This document shows positions 18,001 through 26,433 of a DNA stretch of 39,533 nucleotides, in pieces. Both the position numbers and the translations under genes were made by a program. Each line of letters opens with the position of its first letter. Positions within the stretch are counted from its first letter, which is position 1. The notes beneath the pieces are model-generated. The model made no database searches. It saw only the letters and a list, made by a program, of their open reading frames with translations, and had not been told where the DNA came from. The stretch is from NCBI GenBank assembly GCA_965659005.1, contig CBFHVG010000117.1, positions 1 to 39,533 on the forward strand, in the 5' to 3' direction. This DNA is from CAYPTY01 sp965659005 (GTDB lineage Bacteria > Bacteroidota > Rhodothermia > Balneolales > Balneolaceae).

Positions 18001-18317
18001 CCGGTATAATGGTGAGAAACTCTGTTCTGCTAATCGATTTTATTCAACTACGACTCAACGCTGGAGTAGATCTTAAAAACGCTGTCATTGAAGCGGGTGC
18101 AGTTAGAACAATGCCAATTTTACTAACCGCTGGTACTGTGGTAATCGGAGCATTTGTAATACTCTTCGATCCGATATTTCAAGGTTTAGCCATTTCTCTC
18201 ATGGGAGGAGCTATTGCATCAACCGCTCTAACTCTGTTGATGGTGCCTCTGATTTATTACATGGTTGAGAAAGGGAAGTATGAAACTGTTGAAACAAATG
18301 AGGAAAAAGAATCATGA
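15093..18317 (+). CDS. RND-family efflux transporter permease (AcrB/HAE-like)
   Basis: The 1074-residue inner-membrane pump has the RND plan: TM1 near 20-37, a first large periplasmic loop (about 40-350), TM2-7, a second periplasmic loop and TM8-12. The proton-relay pair in TM4 is present (D419, D420 in 'GIVVDDSIIIAEN'). In TM10 the motif reads 'GIMVRNSVLLIDF', with R975 where AcrB has a lysine (K940). The missing heavy-metal CzcA signatures and the 'PREEEPQI' loop after TM1 favour the HAE (organic solute) branch, but the substrate cannot be read. An AGGAGA ribosome binding site precedes the ATG. It overlaps the next small gene by four bases (ATGA). Confidence 0.95.
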   Translation: MNTGIAGKVAQAFIDSKLTPLLMIGFLALGIYGTLLTPREEEPQIDVPMANIFIGYPGASAAEVEARVAQPIEKVLSNIEGVEYVYSTSMPDQAMIAARFYVGEDVERSMVKLYAELLKHMDKMPQGVTPPLIKTRSIDDVPMMTLTLWSETYSDYEIRAVADELSLELKKITDVAQVNIHGGRVRQVRVIPDKEKLAYNKVSLSQIYGVLTSMNQELSSGSFNQADTEYLIDTGDFLTNAAEVSNLVIDVQDGKAIYLRDIAEVIDGPSEPQNYVEYGIGNSYDDVSGIEKGTSYPAVTIAIGKRAGTDAMKIAEKINEKVEALEGQLIPSEVNITETRNYGETAANKVASLLEHLFGAIIAVTFVVALSMGWRGGLVVFLSVPITFALTLFLYYMFGYTLNRITLFALVFVTGIVVDDSIIIAENMHRHFKMKKLPFRQAAIASISEVGNPTILATFTVIAAVLPMAFVSGLMGPYMSPMPIGAALAMIFSLIVALIITPWLAYRLLPNGSHGDDEEEYKLENTLIYKLYYKTVKPLLDNVRTRWTFIIGVTVLLLASTLLFAFRLVEVKMLPFDNKNEVQLIIDMPEGTTLERTYAVAKETALTLQEIPELKDYQIYTGTHAPINFNGLVRHYDLRRGSNIADIQVNLVDKSERSDQSHDIAKKIRPLVQEVGSKYGANIKVVEVPPGPPVMSTLVVEVYGPSEEERMRIGREVMTIFNELDGVVDVDWVVEDDQPKYKFNVHKAKAMQSGIHPSEITQTVTMALNGQNAGRIYDPSAVNEVPIMLQLSESERSGVNELGDIYMKNQMGDMIPVVDLINVEESSREASIYRKNQRNVLYVMAEVAGAIESPVYALLDAGSKIDEIDLPDGFSLTQIFSGQPFMEEDYTVKWDGEWQITYEVFRDLGIAFAVVLVIIYMLIIGWFQDFKVPVIMMIAIPLSLVGIILGHWMLGAFFTATSMIGMIALAGIMVRNSVLLIDFIQLRLNAGVDLKNAVIEAGAVRTMPILLTAGTVVIGAFVILFDPIFQGLAISLMGGAIASTALTLLMVPLIYYMVEKGKYETVETNEEKES

Positions 18318-18625
18318 AACTACTATTAATCCTTTGTATTGAAGAGTATGGAGATGAAGTAAGAAAAATCCTTTCATCTCAGGGAGTACCCGTTTATTCA
18401 GAAACTGATATTCACGGTTTCAAAACGGATACCAATAAACCAGATCTTAAAAACTGGTTTGCACAAAAAGCAGAAGGAACATTTTCAAAACTATTCTTTA
18501 GCATTCAACCTGAAAGCGCTGTTAAAAATGTGCTGGATGCCATTGAAGAATTTAATAAAGCAAGCGATGATCATTCCAGATATCCTGTTCATGCTTATCA
18601 GCTTGCCATCGAAAACCAAGTTTAA
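18314..18625 (+). CDS. Small P-II-like/ferredoxin-fold protein coupled to the RND pump
   Basis: This 103-residue soluble protein has no signal peptide. It begins 'MKLLLILCIEEYGDEVRKILSSQGVPVYSE', a strand followed by a helix and 'GVP' turn as in P-II, CutA and the DUF3240 proteins found beside metal RND pumps. A second beta-alpha half follows ('FSKLFFSIQPESAVKNVLDAIEEFNK'). Its start overlaps the RND stop by four bases, so it is almost certainly translationally coupled and works with the pump, perhaps as a sensor or modulator at the membrane. The fold assignment is my inference from pattern, not from a database match. Confidence 0.65.
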   Translation: MKLLLILCIEEYGDEVRKILSSQGVPVYSETDIHGFKTDTNKPDLKNWFAQKAEGTFSKLFFSIQPESAVKNVLDAIEEFNKASDDHSRYPVHAYQLAIENQV

Positions 18626-18659
18626 AAGAAGTATAAAACAATTATAAAGAGGTATATAA

Positions 18660-18872
18660 ATGAAATGCATGGAAAAAGTTATCAGACGTCTAGCAGGTAT
18701 TATGGTTATTCTAACCTTGTCTTTAGGTTATTTTGTAAATCCTTACTGGTATCTGTTTACCGTATTTGTAGGATTTAATTTGATACAATCATCATTTACA
18801 AATTTCTGTCTGCCGGAAATTCTGTTCAGAAAATTGGGAATTTGTCAGGTAGCCGATAAGCCTACCCAATAA
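18660..18872 (+). CDS. DUF2892 family small membrane protein
   Basis: The 70-residue protein has two closely spaced membrane segments (about 11-25 and 28-44), then 'FTNFCLPEILFRKLGIC'. The pattern 'RRLAGIMVILTLSLGYFVNPYWYLFTVFVGFNLIQSSFTNFCLPE' is typical of DUF2892 (inner-membrane domain also found at the end of YgaP-type rhodanese proteins). The two cysteines near the C-terminus are conserved in the family. Function is not established; it often accompanies thiol/sulfide or metal-detoxification genes. It follows the P-II-like gene by 34 bases, has a GAGG ribosome binding site, and closes the operon one base before the end of the convergent serine hydrolase gene. Confidence 0.85.
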   Translation: MKCMEKVIRRLAGIMVILTLSLGYFVNPYWYLFTVFVGFNLIQSSFTNFCLPEILFRKLGICQVADKPTQ

Positions 18873-18873
18873 T

Positions 18874-19905
18874 TTAATACTTACCTATTTCCAGGTAGGG
18901 AATTATAGAATTGCTGAGAAGCGTAAATATGGGCTCTTTATAAGTTCTGCGCTGATCAGCATTTGATAAACTTGATGTAAGAACTACAACCGCATCAATA
19001 TCAGGAATGATAAAGATGTACTGCCCACCAAATCCCCAGGCAAAAAATACTTGCTGGGTGCTCAATCTTTGATTCCACCATCCATAACCATAGTTATAGG
19101 GGTTGAAATTGCTAACAGTATATGACTTGAATGAGTCTCTAATCCATTCTTTTGATATAATTTGTTCCCCTTTATAAAATCCGTTATCAAGCACAAGCTG
19201 CCCGATTTTCATCATATCTGCAGGTTTTAAGGCCAGATTATTACCTCCCATATAGTAACCCTGTGGATCTTTATCCCAACCACCAACCAGTATACCCAAA
19301 GGTTTGAAGAGATATGTATTTGCGAATTCTCTTGTTGACATACCACTACTTTCTGTAATGAGTACGGATAAAAGGTGTGTTGACCCTGTACTATAAACCA
19401 TCTCACCATCATCCAGATCCAGTTTCTCTTGGTTTAGGATAAATTCAATCCAATTCTCAGAAATAACCCATTTGCCATAATTATAAAAGCTGGTAGTCTC
19501 CAGTGGCGCGGTCATAGTAACCAACTGTTTGATGGTGATTGAACGCTTTTCTTCATCATCAATCATTTCGAAATAGGAAGGGATATAACTAATCAAAGAG
19601 TCGTTGATGGAGTCGATATATCCTTTGTCTATAGCAATCCCAACCAGGAGGGCAATCACACTTTTTGATGCCGATTTAATATTATATGCCCTATTAGGAT
19701 TTACATCTCGAAAGCAGTCATTCCTCAACGGGTTTCCTTCCCGCTGAATATAAAGACACCTTATGCTGGGAATACTGGCAGCTTCCTGATAGATAGTTTC
19801 TAACGACAAATTGCCATCCATAGGTGCCTGAGCATCGACAACATCAAATGATATGATTAACAGTAGGATACCAGATAGTATAGTTTTGCAATTTAGATAA
19901 CTCAA
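18874..19905 (-). CDS. Secreted serine hydrolase of the beta-lactamase class C / penicillin-binding fold
   Basis: The 343-residue protein has a signal peptide (about 1-25, 'DVVDAQ'). The catalytic SxxK is S78-A-S-K81 in 'NIKSASKSVIALLVGIAIDKG', and the tyrosine motif is Y171 in 'MVYSTGSTHLLS'. 'GYGWWNQR' and 'FFAWGFGGQYIFIIPDIDAVVVLTS' supply the third conserved block (His/Gly motif replaced by WGFGGQ, common in this family). Members hydrolyse esters, amides or peptides; few are true beta-lactamases. The start is a TTG; no ATG in frame gives the full signal peptide. It is divergent from the VPS10/BNR gene and convergent with the efflux operon. Confidence 0.88.
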   Translation of the reverse strand: MSYLNCKTILSGILLLIISFDVVDAQAPMDGNLSLETIYQEAASIPSIRCLYIQREGNPLRNDCFRDVNPNRAYNIKSASKSVIALLVGIAIDKGYIDSINDSLISYIPSYFEMIDDEEKRSITIKQLVTMTAPLETTSFYNYGKWVISENWIEFILNQEKLDLDDGEMVYSTGSTHLLSVLITESSGMSTREFANTYLFKPLGILVGGWDKDPQGYYMGGNNLALKPADMMKIGQLVLDNGFYKGEQIISKEWIRDSFKSYTVSNFNPYNYGYGWWNQRLSTQQVFFAWGFGGQYIFIIPDIDAVVVLTSSLSNADQRRTYKEPIFTLLSNSIIPYLEIGKY

Positions 19906-19998
19906 ATGGATGTGATTTGGAATAGATTTTTACAGAATCCTTGATCAGCTTTGACTATAATCAGTCATTATAATCATTTCAACAAATTAGGGATTTTC

Positions 19999-22900
19999 AT
20001 GGGAAAACGATTTTCAATTCTGGGAGTCATAATACTTTCAATTTTCTTGACTTCATCAGTATTCGCACAGAAGAAGAAAAAAGGGGACACCAAAGATTCC
20101 AGATACGATGTAGCCTGGAATTCATTGAAATTTAGAAATATTGGTCCTGCCTTTACATCTGGCCGTATTGCAGATTTTGCTGTAAATCCGGCTGATCATA
20201 GTGAATTTTACGTAGCAACAGCCGCTGGTGGTGTTTGGAAAACTACAAATGGCGGTATTGTACTTAAGCCTGTTTTTGATTCTCAGGGATCATATTCCAT
20301 TGGCTCAGTTTCCATGGACCCAAATAACCATAATGTAGTTTGGGTAGGTACAGGAGAAAATAATAACCAGCGTTCAGTTTCTTATGGAGATGGTGTCTAC
20401 AAAACCATTGATGGTGGTAAGACCTGGAAACATATGGGCCTTAAAAATTCTGAACACATAGGAATGATTGCCGTAGATCCTCGCGATTCTGATGTGGTTT
20501 ATGTTGCTGCAACTGGTCCGCTATGGAGTTCTGGAGGAGACCGAGGTTTATATAAAACCACGGATGGTGGAGAGAATTGGAATAAAGTTCTGGATATATC
20601 TGAACACACAGGTATTCATGAAGTTCACCTTGATCCGCGTGACGCTGATGTGATCTATGCCGTAGCACACCAAAGACGCAGACATGTATGGACCTACATA
20701 AGTGGAGGTCCGGAATCAGCTGTTTATAAATCAACGGATGCGGGTCAAAATTTCAGAAAAGTAATGAAAGGTATGCCCAGCGGTGATGTTGGACGAATTG
20801 GCTTGGATATTTCTCCTGCAAACCCTGATGTGGTTTATGCCGTTGTTGAAGGTAAACCGGGAGGTAGAGGCTTCTATAAATCAACGAATAGAGGTGAGAG
20901 CTGGGAAAAACAAAGTAATTACTCTGGTAGCGGTAACTATTACAATGAAGTAATTGCTGATCCGGTTGATGTAAACCGCGTTTATGTAATGAATACCTAT
21001 GCTGCAGTTTCTATTGATGGAGGAATGAACTTTGAAAATGTAGGAGAACAAAATAAGCACATCGATAACCATGCATTATGGATAGACCCTAGTAATCCAA
21101 AACATATGTTGAATGGGAATGACGGTGGGGTTTATGAAACTTTTGATAGAGGCAAAACCTGGAGATTCTTTACCAACCTTCCTGTTACTCAATTCTATAA
21201 AGTCGCAGCAGACAATGATTATCCATTCTATAATGTATACGGCGGTACTCAGGATAACTTCACATTGGGAGGTCCTTCAAGAACGAGTTCTCCAACAGGT
21301 ATTGAAACAGACGAATGGTTTTATATGGTACTGGGTGATGGTTTTGAACCACACGTTGATCCTGAAAATCCGGATATTATTTATGCTCAATCACAATATG
21401 GTGGTCTGCGCCGGGTTGACAGAAAAAGTGGTGAAGAACAGAATATAGTACCTCAGCCACCTGATTCTGACTACGATTACAACTGGAACTGGGATTCACC
21501 ATTCTTCGTGAGTGTTCACGATAATGAGCGACTTTACTTTGCAGCCGACCGTGTTCTAAGAAGTGATGACATGGGTCAAAGCTGGCGAGAAGTTAGTGAT
21601 GACTTAAGCAGACAAATTGATCGTAACAGACTCGAAGTAATGGGTGAAGTTTGGCCAATGGATGCGATTGCAAAAAATGCTTCAACAACTCAGTATGGCA
21701 ATATTGTTGCCTTAGCTGAATCACCTATTGATGAAAATCTGCTCTATGCCGGGACTGATGATGGTTTAATTCATGTATCCGAGGATGGAGGAGAAAATTG
21801 GACGCGCTATGATAAATTCCCTGGTGTGCCTGATATGACTTATGTAAATGAGTTGATTGCTTCAGAACATGATCGAAATACTGTTTATGCAGCATTCAAT
21901 AATCATAAAAATGGTGATTTCAAACCATACGTATTAAAAAGCACAAACTTGGGTAAATCCTGGACTAGTATCTCAAATAATTTACCTGAAAGAGGTTCTG
22001 TTTATGCTTTAGCTGAAGATTTTGAGGAACCGAATCTACTTTTTGTAGGTACAGAATTTAGCTTTTTTGCATCAGTTGATGGTGGAAATTACTGGAGAAA
22101 AGTAAGTAAGGGATTACCGACGATTGCAGTTCGCGATATCGATTTACAAAGAAGAGAAAACGATATTGTTTTGGCAACATTCGGTAGATCTTTTTATGTG
22201 CTGGACGACTACTCGGCTCTGCGCGAATTCACCAAAGAAGTTGAAGAATCAGAAGCTTATTTATTTTCAACACGACACGCATTCCAGTATCAGCCTAAAA
22301 GTCGGATCGGAGCAAGTGCAACTGTTGGTTGGATTGGTGTGAAGGGTTTTCAGGGTGAAGACTATTACATCGGTGAAAATCCTGAGTTTGGCGCGGCATT
22401 TACCTATTACCTGAAGGATGATTTAAAGAGCAAAGAAGCTCAACGTAAAGCAGATGAATCCAAAAAGAGGAAAGATGGTGAGACAGTTTACTATCCTACT
22501 TATGATCAGCTAAAAGCTGAAGATGAGGAAGAGGGAGCTTTTCTGATATTTACTGTCAGAGACCCGAATGGTGAAGTTGTTCGAGAAGTAAAAAGCAGAC
22601 CATCTAAAGGGATTAATAGAGTATTTTGGGATCTGACTTATCCTAGGGTGGATCGTGTCAGTGTTTCCGATAGTAATCCAAGTCGAGACTTCGATTCAGG
22701 AATTGCCGCATTACCTGGTAACTATACGGTACAGATGTCCAAAAGCGTAGATGGTGTGCGGACTGAATTGAGTGGGCCAGTTGAATTCGAAGTAAGAACG
22801 CTTGAGAATGTAACACTTCCTGCTAAAGATCCTGAGGCAATGTTGGCTTACCACAAAGAGCTGATGGAACTTTCGAAAACAGCAAATTCAGCCAGAAGCG

Positions 22901-23298
22901 CCTTTAATGGTATGAATGAACAGTTATCATACTACAAAGCGGCAATGAAAGCTGTTTCAGGAGATGAAGAACTACATAATCAGATTTCAACTCTTGAAGA
23001 CAAATTAGATGAGATTCGAATGGTGATGTTCGGAGATCCAATTAAGCGAAGATTGGAGATTCAGCAGGCTCCATCACTCAATAACAGAATTAATGGAGCA
23101 ATTTTCAGTGGTATGACAACATCATCAGATCCGACTAAAACGTCCATGATGGTGAAATCCATAGCTGAAAAATACCTTGAACCTGTGATTGATTCACTTC
23201 GAAGTATAATGGAAAATGACATTCCAGCTATAGATTCGAAGCTGGATGAACTCGGAGCTCCCTGGACGCCTGGAAGATTACTGCCATTTAAGAACTAA
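19999..23298 (+). CDS. Secreted VPS10/BNR-repeat beta-propeller protein
   Basis: From the ATG at 19999 the protein has 1099 residues with a signal peptide (about 1-24, 'TSSVFAQ'). An earlier in-frame ATG would put 16 polar residues before it. Many BNR/Asp-box repeats are visible: 'YKTIDGGKTWKHM', 'YKTTDGGENWNKV', 'YKSTNRGESWEKQ', 'HVSEDGGENWTRY', 'KSTNLGKSWTSI', 'FASVDGGNYWRKV'. They form a double sortilin-like propeller over about 40-740. A FlgD-like Ig segment follows near 850-925 ('SRPSKGINRVFWDLTYPRV', 'ALPGNYTVQM'), then a helical tail. Annotated relatives are called glycosyl hydrolases, but no catalytic sialidase residues are recognisable, so a binding or scaffolding role is as likely. 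A strong terminator follows. Confidence 0.88.
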   Translation: MGKRFSILGVIILSIFLTSSVFAQKKKKGDTKDSRYDVAWNSLKFRNIGPAFTSGRIADFAVNPADHSEFYVATAAGGVWKTTNGGIVLKPVFDSQGSYSIGSVSMDPNNHNVVWVGTGENNNQRSVSYGDGVYKTIDGGKTWKHMGLKNSEHIGMIAVDPRDSDVVYVAATGPLWSSGGDRGLYKTTDGGENWNKVLDISEHTGIHEVHLDPRDADVIYAVAHQRRRHVWTYISGGPESAVYKSTDAGQNFRKVMKGMPSGDVGRIGLDISPANPDVVYAVVEGKPGGRGFYKSTNRGESWEKQSNYSGSGNYYNEVIADPVDVNRVYVMNTYAAVSIDGGMNFENVGEQNKHIDNHALWIDPSNPKHMLNGNDGGVYETFDRGKTWRFFTNLPVTQFYKVAADNDYPFYNVYGGTQDNFTLGGPSRTSSPTGIETDEWFYMVLGDGFEPHVDPENPDIIYAQSQYGGLRRVDRKSGEEQNIVPQPPDSDYDYNWNWDSPFFVSVHDNERLYFAADRVLRSDDMGQSWREVSDDLSRQIDRNRLEVMGEVWPMDAIAKNASTTQYGNIVALAESPIDENLLYAGTDDGLIHVSEDGGENWTRYDKFPGVPDMTYVNELIASEHDRNTVYAAFNNHKNGDFKPYVLKSTNLGKSWTSISNNLPERGSVYALAEDFEEPNLLFVGTEFSFFASVDGGNYWRKVSKGLPTIAVRDIDLQRRENDIVLATFGRSFYVLDDYSALREFTKEVEESEAYLFSTRHAFQYQPKSRIGASATVGWIGVKGFQGEDYYIGENPEFGAAFTYYLKDDLKSKEAQRKADESKKRKDGETVYYPTYDQLKAEDEEEGAFLIFTVRDPNGEVVREVKSRPSKGINRVFWDLTYPRVDRVSVSDSNPSRDFDSGIAALPGNYTVQMSKSVDGVRTELSGPVEFEVRTLENVTLPAKDPEAMLAYHKELMELSKTANSARSAFNGMNEQLSYYKAAMKAVSGDEELHNQISTLEDKLDEIRMVMFGDPIKRRLEIQQAPSLNNRINGAIFSGMTTSSDPTKTSMMVKSIAEKYLEPVIDSLRSIMENDIPAIDSKLDELGAPWTPGRLLPFKN

Positions 23299-23304
23299 TT
23301 TATT

Positions 23305-23334
23305 TAGGTGGTCAATTGGCCACCTATTTTTTTT
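23305..23334 (+). terminator. Rho-independent terminator after the VPS10/BNR gene
   Basis: TAGGTGG (23305-23311) pairs with CCACCTA (23320-23326). The 8-base interior contains self-complementary CAATTG, and eight T follow. This is a textbook intrinsic terminator seven bases after the stop codon. Confidence 0.9.
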
Positions 23335-23417
23335 ACAACAATTTTGTGAATGATTCGTCATATATAATTAGTTCATGCTTACACTGTGGGTTTTGAAAGT
23401 ATTTTATATAATTAAGT

Positions 23418-25412
23418 ATGAGTTCTCTAGTAATCATTATAACGCTGTTTTTTAGTTTCTTCCTCCCGCCTGACCAGGCTTTTAAGGAAATGGAGCAGGA
23501 AATGCTGCGTGATGGATTGAAGCTTGAACAAGAGGGAAGAATAGAAGATGCTCTAATTCTTTGGGAAGCAGCTTTCAATGAACTTGATGAACCTAGTTTT
23601 TCAATAGGTCGTGAATATATCCGCATAGCGACTGAAAACAGACTTGATGAAAAGTATAAGATGGCTTCTTCAATGTATTTATGGGGACTATCTGCAGAAG
23701 AATTCCCAGTTCATAATAAAGAAGTCTTCGAAAATGAGATAGAGATGATTAAGCCAATCACCAATAAGAGTACATACAGGAATTGGCGAAAACTACTTAA
23801 AGACGAAGATCTTCGATTACTATCCAGATTATACAATTTCTGGGTTTTGATGGATCCTACTCCAAATACCCACTTTTATAATGAAAGACTGATTGAGCAT
23901 TGGGAGAGGATTGCTTACTCCAGAAAAACATTCCTAAAGAACAATAATACCGTTTATGGTACGGATGATAGAGCTATCTACTTTGTAAAATACGGGGAAC
24001 CCGATCAAAACAGATATGGCTATCTGGATGTTACTCGGGCCAAGGTCGAAAATTTGTGTCAGGTTTACAGAGGGTGTAACGCTGAAGTAATGTTTGCAGA
24101 GATTTTTAACCTCTATGATGAACCATATTTCGAATTATGGATTTACTGGTCTGAGCGGGAAAATTATGAAGATAATACGCTCATCCTTTTTGGTGAGTCA
24201 GGAACCAATAGATTTTCACACATTTATGCCATAGACGAACTAATACCTGCAAGAGCATTTACTTTGAGTAACAGATACGATCGCCAGGCATTAGTAGCAC
24301 CAGGTCAAAATAAGCTTACCCCGGGGCAGGTAATGCAGTTTTTGTATTACCAGCAACTTGCGAATAAAGATAAATTCTTTGCGAAAAGATTTAATCAACT
24401 CGATTACACTCTCTCAGCTGGCCAAGTGAGGCAAAGTAAATCACAGGGGCAAGTTTACAGAACGTCAACAAGGGCGGCAGCCCAACAAATCCTTACCAGA
24501 GCACCTGACGAGGTCTCAACTTATGAGGATGAATATTTTGGTATGGAAATGGAAGCATTTCATTATCGATTTATAGATGAAAATAATATTCCATTAACAG
24601 TAACCTTCTTAGAGTCCTACCCAGGTTATCACTTCGCGAGAGACTACGCTTTTAATAATCAGGACAGCACAGAAAATGCACAGGATGATTTTGTTTTTGA
24701 GGAGGTTATGAATGACTACCGTTTATCCCATACGGCAAAAGTTTTAAATCAGGATAACGAGTTATCTCATCTGGAGACAGTTTCTGCTGGTTTGGTTGTT
24801 GATCCAACAGATGAATTTCCAAGCAGTTCAGTATTTACTATACCTAATCCTAAGTTTGAAGAGCAAAAAATTGTTCTTTCTGCTGTTTTAGAAAACAGAA
24901 ATCCGGATACAAGTCCTCGATACGATATTCCATTCGATGATGAAATCAGGGGATATGGCAAACTAAATGACGTATTGCCGAATCCATTAGATACTAAAAC
25001 TGATAAGTTGATGATGGCTGATTTAGTTTTCGGTTATGACCTGAAAACGGATTCCAGATATAATGTGCTATTTCCATTTGTAGTTTCGAATACAAAAGTA
25101 ATACCTCAGAATGAAGTACTCGCTGTACATTTGGAAATTTATAATTTAGATCAGGGCGATGATGGTTTGTACAGATTCAAAATAGAATATCAGGTTACAT
25201 CACCAAGAAAAGTCAAAATATTTGGTAGAAAACCCTCGGGTGTAGGTCTGACACTGGATTTGGTAAATGATAATCCGAGATTTGTTGAGGATCTGGAAAT
25301 TCAAACTCGTGAACTCTCACCTGGTGACTATAAACTCGAACTAACAATCATTGATTTATTATCGAATGATCGAATCCGGCAAAAACTGGATTTCGTGGTT
25401 AGTGATGAATAA
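23418..25412 (+). CDS. GWxTD domain-containing secreted protein
   Basis: The 664-residue protein has an N-terminal hydrophobic signal ('SLVIIITLFFSFFLPPDQAF'). An alpha-helical TPR-like part follows (about 25-120), then the GWxTD-type domain at about 130-270: 'TVYGTDDRAIYFVKYGEPDQNRYGY' and 'FELWIYWSERENYEDN'. Two to three beta-sandwich-like regions run to the end ('YDLKTDSRYNVLFPFVVSN', 'SPGDYKLELTIIDLLSND'). GWxTD proteins are widespread in Balneolaeota, Gemmatimonadota and related groups; their function is unknown. An in-frame TAA just upstream fixes the ATG start; no clear ribosome binding site is visible. It stands alone between a terminator and the stress-protein gene. Confidence 0.85.
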   Translation: MSSLVIIITLFFSFFLPPDQAFKEMEQEMLRDGLKLEQEGRIEDALILWEAAFNELDEPSFSIGREYIRIATENRLDEKYKMASSMYLWGLSAEEFPVHNKEVFENEIEMIKPITNKSTYRNWRKLLKDEDLRLLSRLYNFWVLMDPTPNTHFYNERLIEHWERIAYSRKTFLKNNNTVYGTDDRAIYFVKYGEPDQNRYGYLDVTRAKVENLCQVYRGCNAEVMFAEIFNLYDEPYFELWIYWSERENYEDNTLILFGESGTNRFSHIYAIDELIPARAFTLSNRYDRQALVAPGQNKLTPGQVMQFLYYQQLANKDKFFAKRFNQLDYTLSAGQVRQSKSQGQVYRTSTRAAAQQILTRAPDEVSTYEDEYFGMEMEAFHYRFIDENNIPLTVTFLESYPGYHFARDYAFNNQDSTENAQDDFVFEEVMNDYRLSHTAKVLNQDNELSHLETVSAGLVVDPTDEFPSSSVFTIPNPKFEEQKIVLSAVLENRNPDTSPRYDIPFDDEIRGYGKLNDVLPNPLDTKTDKLMMADLVFGYDLKTDSRYNVLFPFVVSNTKVIPQNEVLAVHLEIYNLDQGDDGLYRFKIEYQVTSPRKVKIFGRKPSGVGLTLDLVNDNPRFVEDLEIQTRELSPGDYKLELTIIDLLSNDRIRQKLDFVVSDE

Positions 25413-25513
25413 AGCCCTCCCAATTCATCTTTAATTCATACACAATCGATAGCATTTTATAAAGGACTCGTTCCTTAAATAAACTCTGAATGTGCACTAT
25501 TGGAGGAAATGCT

Positions 25514-26341
25514 ATGAAAACGATCAATCACATTTTATTCCCAACCGATTTTTCTCCTAATGCTGAGAATGCTTTACCATTTGCCCTCGAATTAGCATGT
25601 CAGTTTGGAGCTGATATTACATTGTTTCATGCAATTGAAGAACCATATGATTTTTCATCAGTAGTTGAAGAGTATAAGGGCAAGCTTACAAAAACAGTGG
25701 AAAATCTACTTCAGGATAAAGTTGAAGAACTGAAAAAAAATTCGAAGTACGGGCACATTACTATTCACTATGCCATACGAATTGGAAAAGTTGTTCGTGC
25801 CATTCTGGAAGAAACTGAACGAGACGAAATTGACTTCATTGTTATGGGGACCCAAGGCTCTGCAAATTTGGCTAAGAGGTTATTTGGGAGCCATACAAGT
25901 GATGTTATCCTCTATTCTGAAGTTCCGGTATTTACTGTACCAAAAGACGCTAAGTTCGAAGGTCTGGAGCACATTACCTTTTCAACAGATTATCATGAAA
26001 AAGACGTGGATGCTCTGGATTTTGTAGCCATACTTGCAGAAAAATTTTACTCTGCCATTTCAGTCGTACACGTTGACGAAGAGGAAAATTTTGAATCACT
26101 CATCAAATTCAAAGGATTTAGGCAACAGGTTCTTGAAGAAACACCATTGCATCACATGAATTATGAAATGGTGATTGGTGAAGATTTCTTCGATGGAATT
26201 CGTGATTTTATTACAATTAGGAGATCATCATTGTTAACGATGACAAGAAATGACAAAAACATTTTTAGAAAACTATTCGAAAGCAGCTATTCAAAAAAAC
26301 TATCATTCTACAACCAAATACCATTACTCATTATGGTATAA
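25514..26341 (+). CDS. Tandem universal stress protein (UspA family)
   Basis: The 275-residue protein has two Usp modules. The first (about 3-143) has 'HILFPTDFSPNAENALPFALELA' and a complete ATP-binding loop G-x2-G-x9-G-S ('GTQGSANLAKRLFGSHTSD', G112, G115, G125, S126). The second (about 150-275) starts 'HITFSTDYHEKDVDALDFVAILA' but has lost the glycine loop ('LTMTRNDKNIFRKLFESSYS') and probably does not bind ATP. I chose the ATG at 25514 because GGAGG lies at the right distance before it; the upstream ATG would place that site inside the gene. Usp proteins support survival under starvation and other stresses. The CoA-transferase gene follows after 92 bases. Confidence 0.92.
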   Translation: MKTINHILFPTDFSPNAENALPFALELACQFGADITLFHAIEEPYDFSSVVEEYKGKLTKTVENLLQDKVEELKKNSKYGHITIHYAIRIGKVVRAILEETERDEIDFIVMGTQGSANLAKRLFGSHTSDVILYSEVPVFTVPKDAKFEGLEHITFSTDYHEKDVDALDFVAILAEKFYSAISVVHVDEEENFESLIKFKGFRQQVLEETPLHHMNYEMVIGEDFFDGIRDFITIRRSSLLTMTRNDKNIFRKLFESSYSKKLSFYNQIPLLIMV

Positions 26342-26433
26342 AAATATGCATGGTTAATAAAAGACTAATATTAGTAAGATACTTTCGAGTTAAACTATTC
26401 AACCTAAATCACCCATAGGTAAGGGATCATAAT

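Noticed and set aside
18858..18900. CCTACC/GGTAGG and TACCT/AGGTA stems at the end of the efflux operon as a terminator
   Set aside because: Competing short stems without a T run; not convincing.
19951..19976. TTTGAC plus TATAAT as a sigma-70 promoter for the VPS10/BNR gene
   Set aside because: The hexamers are only about 12 bases apart, and TATAATCA is itself repeated nearby; spacing does not fit.
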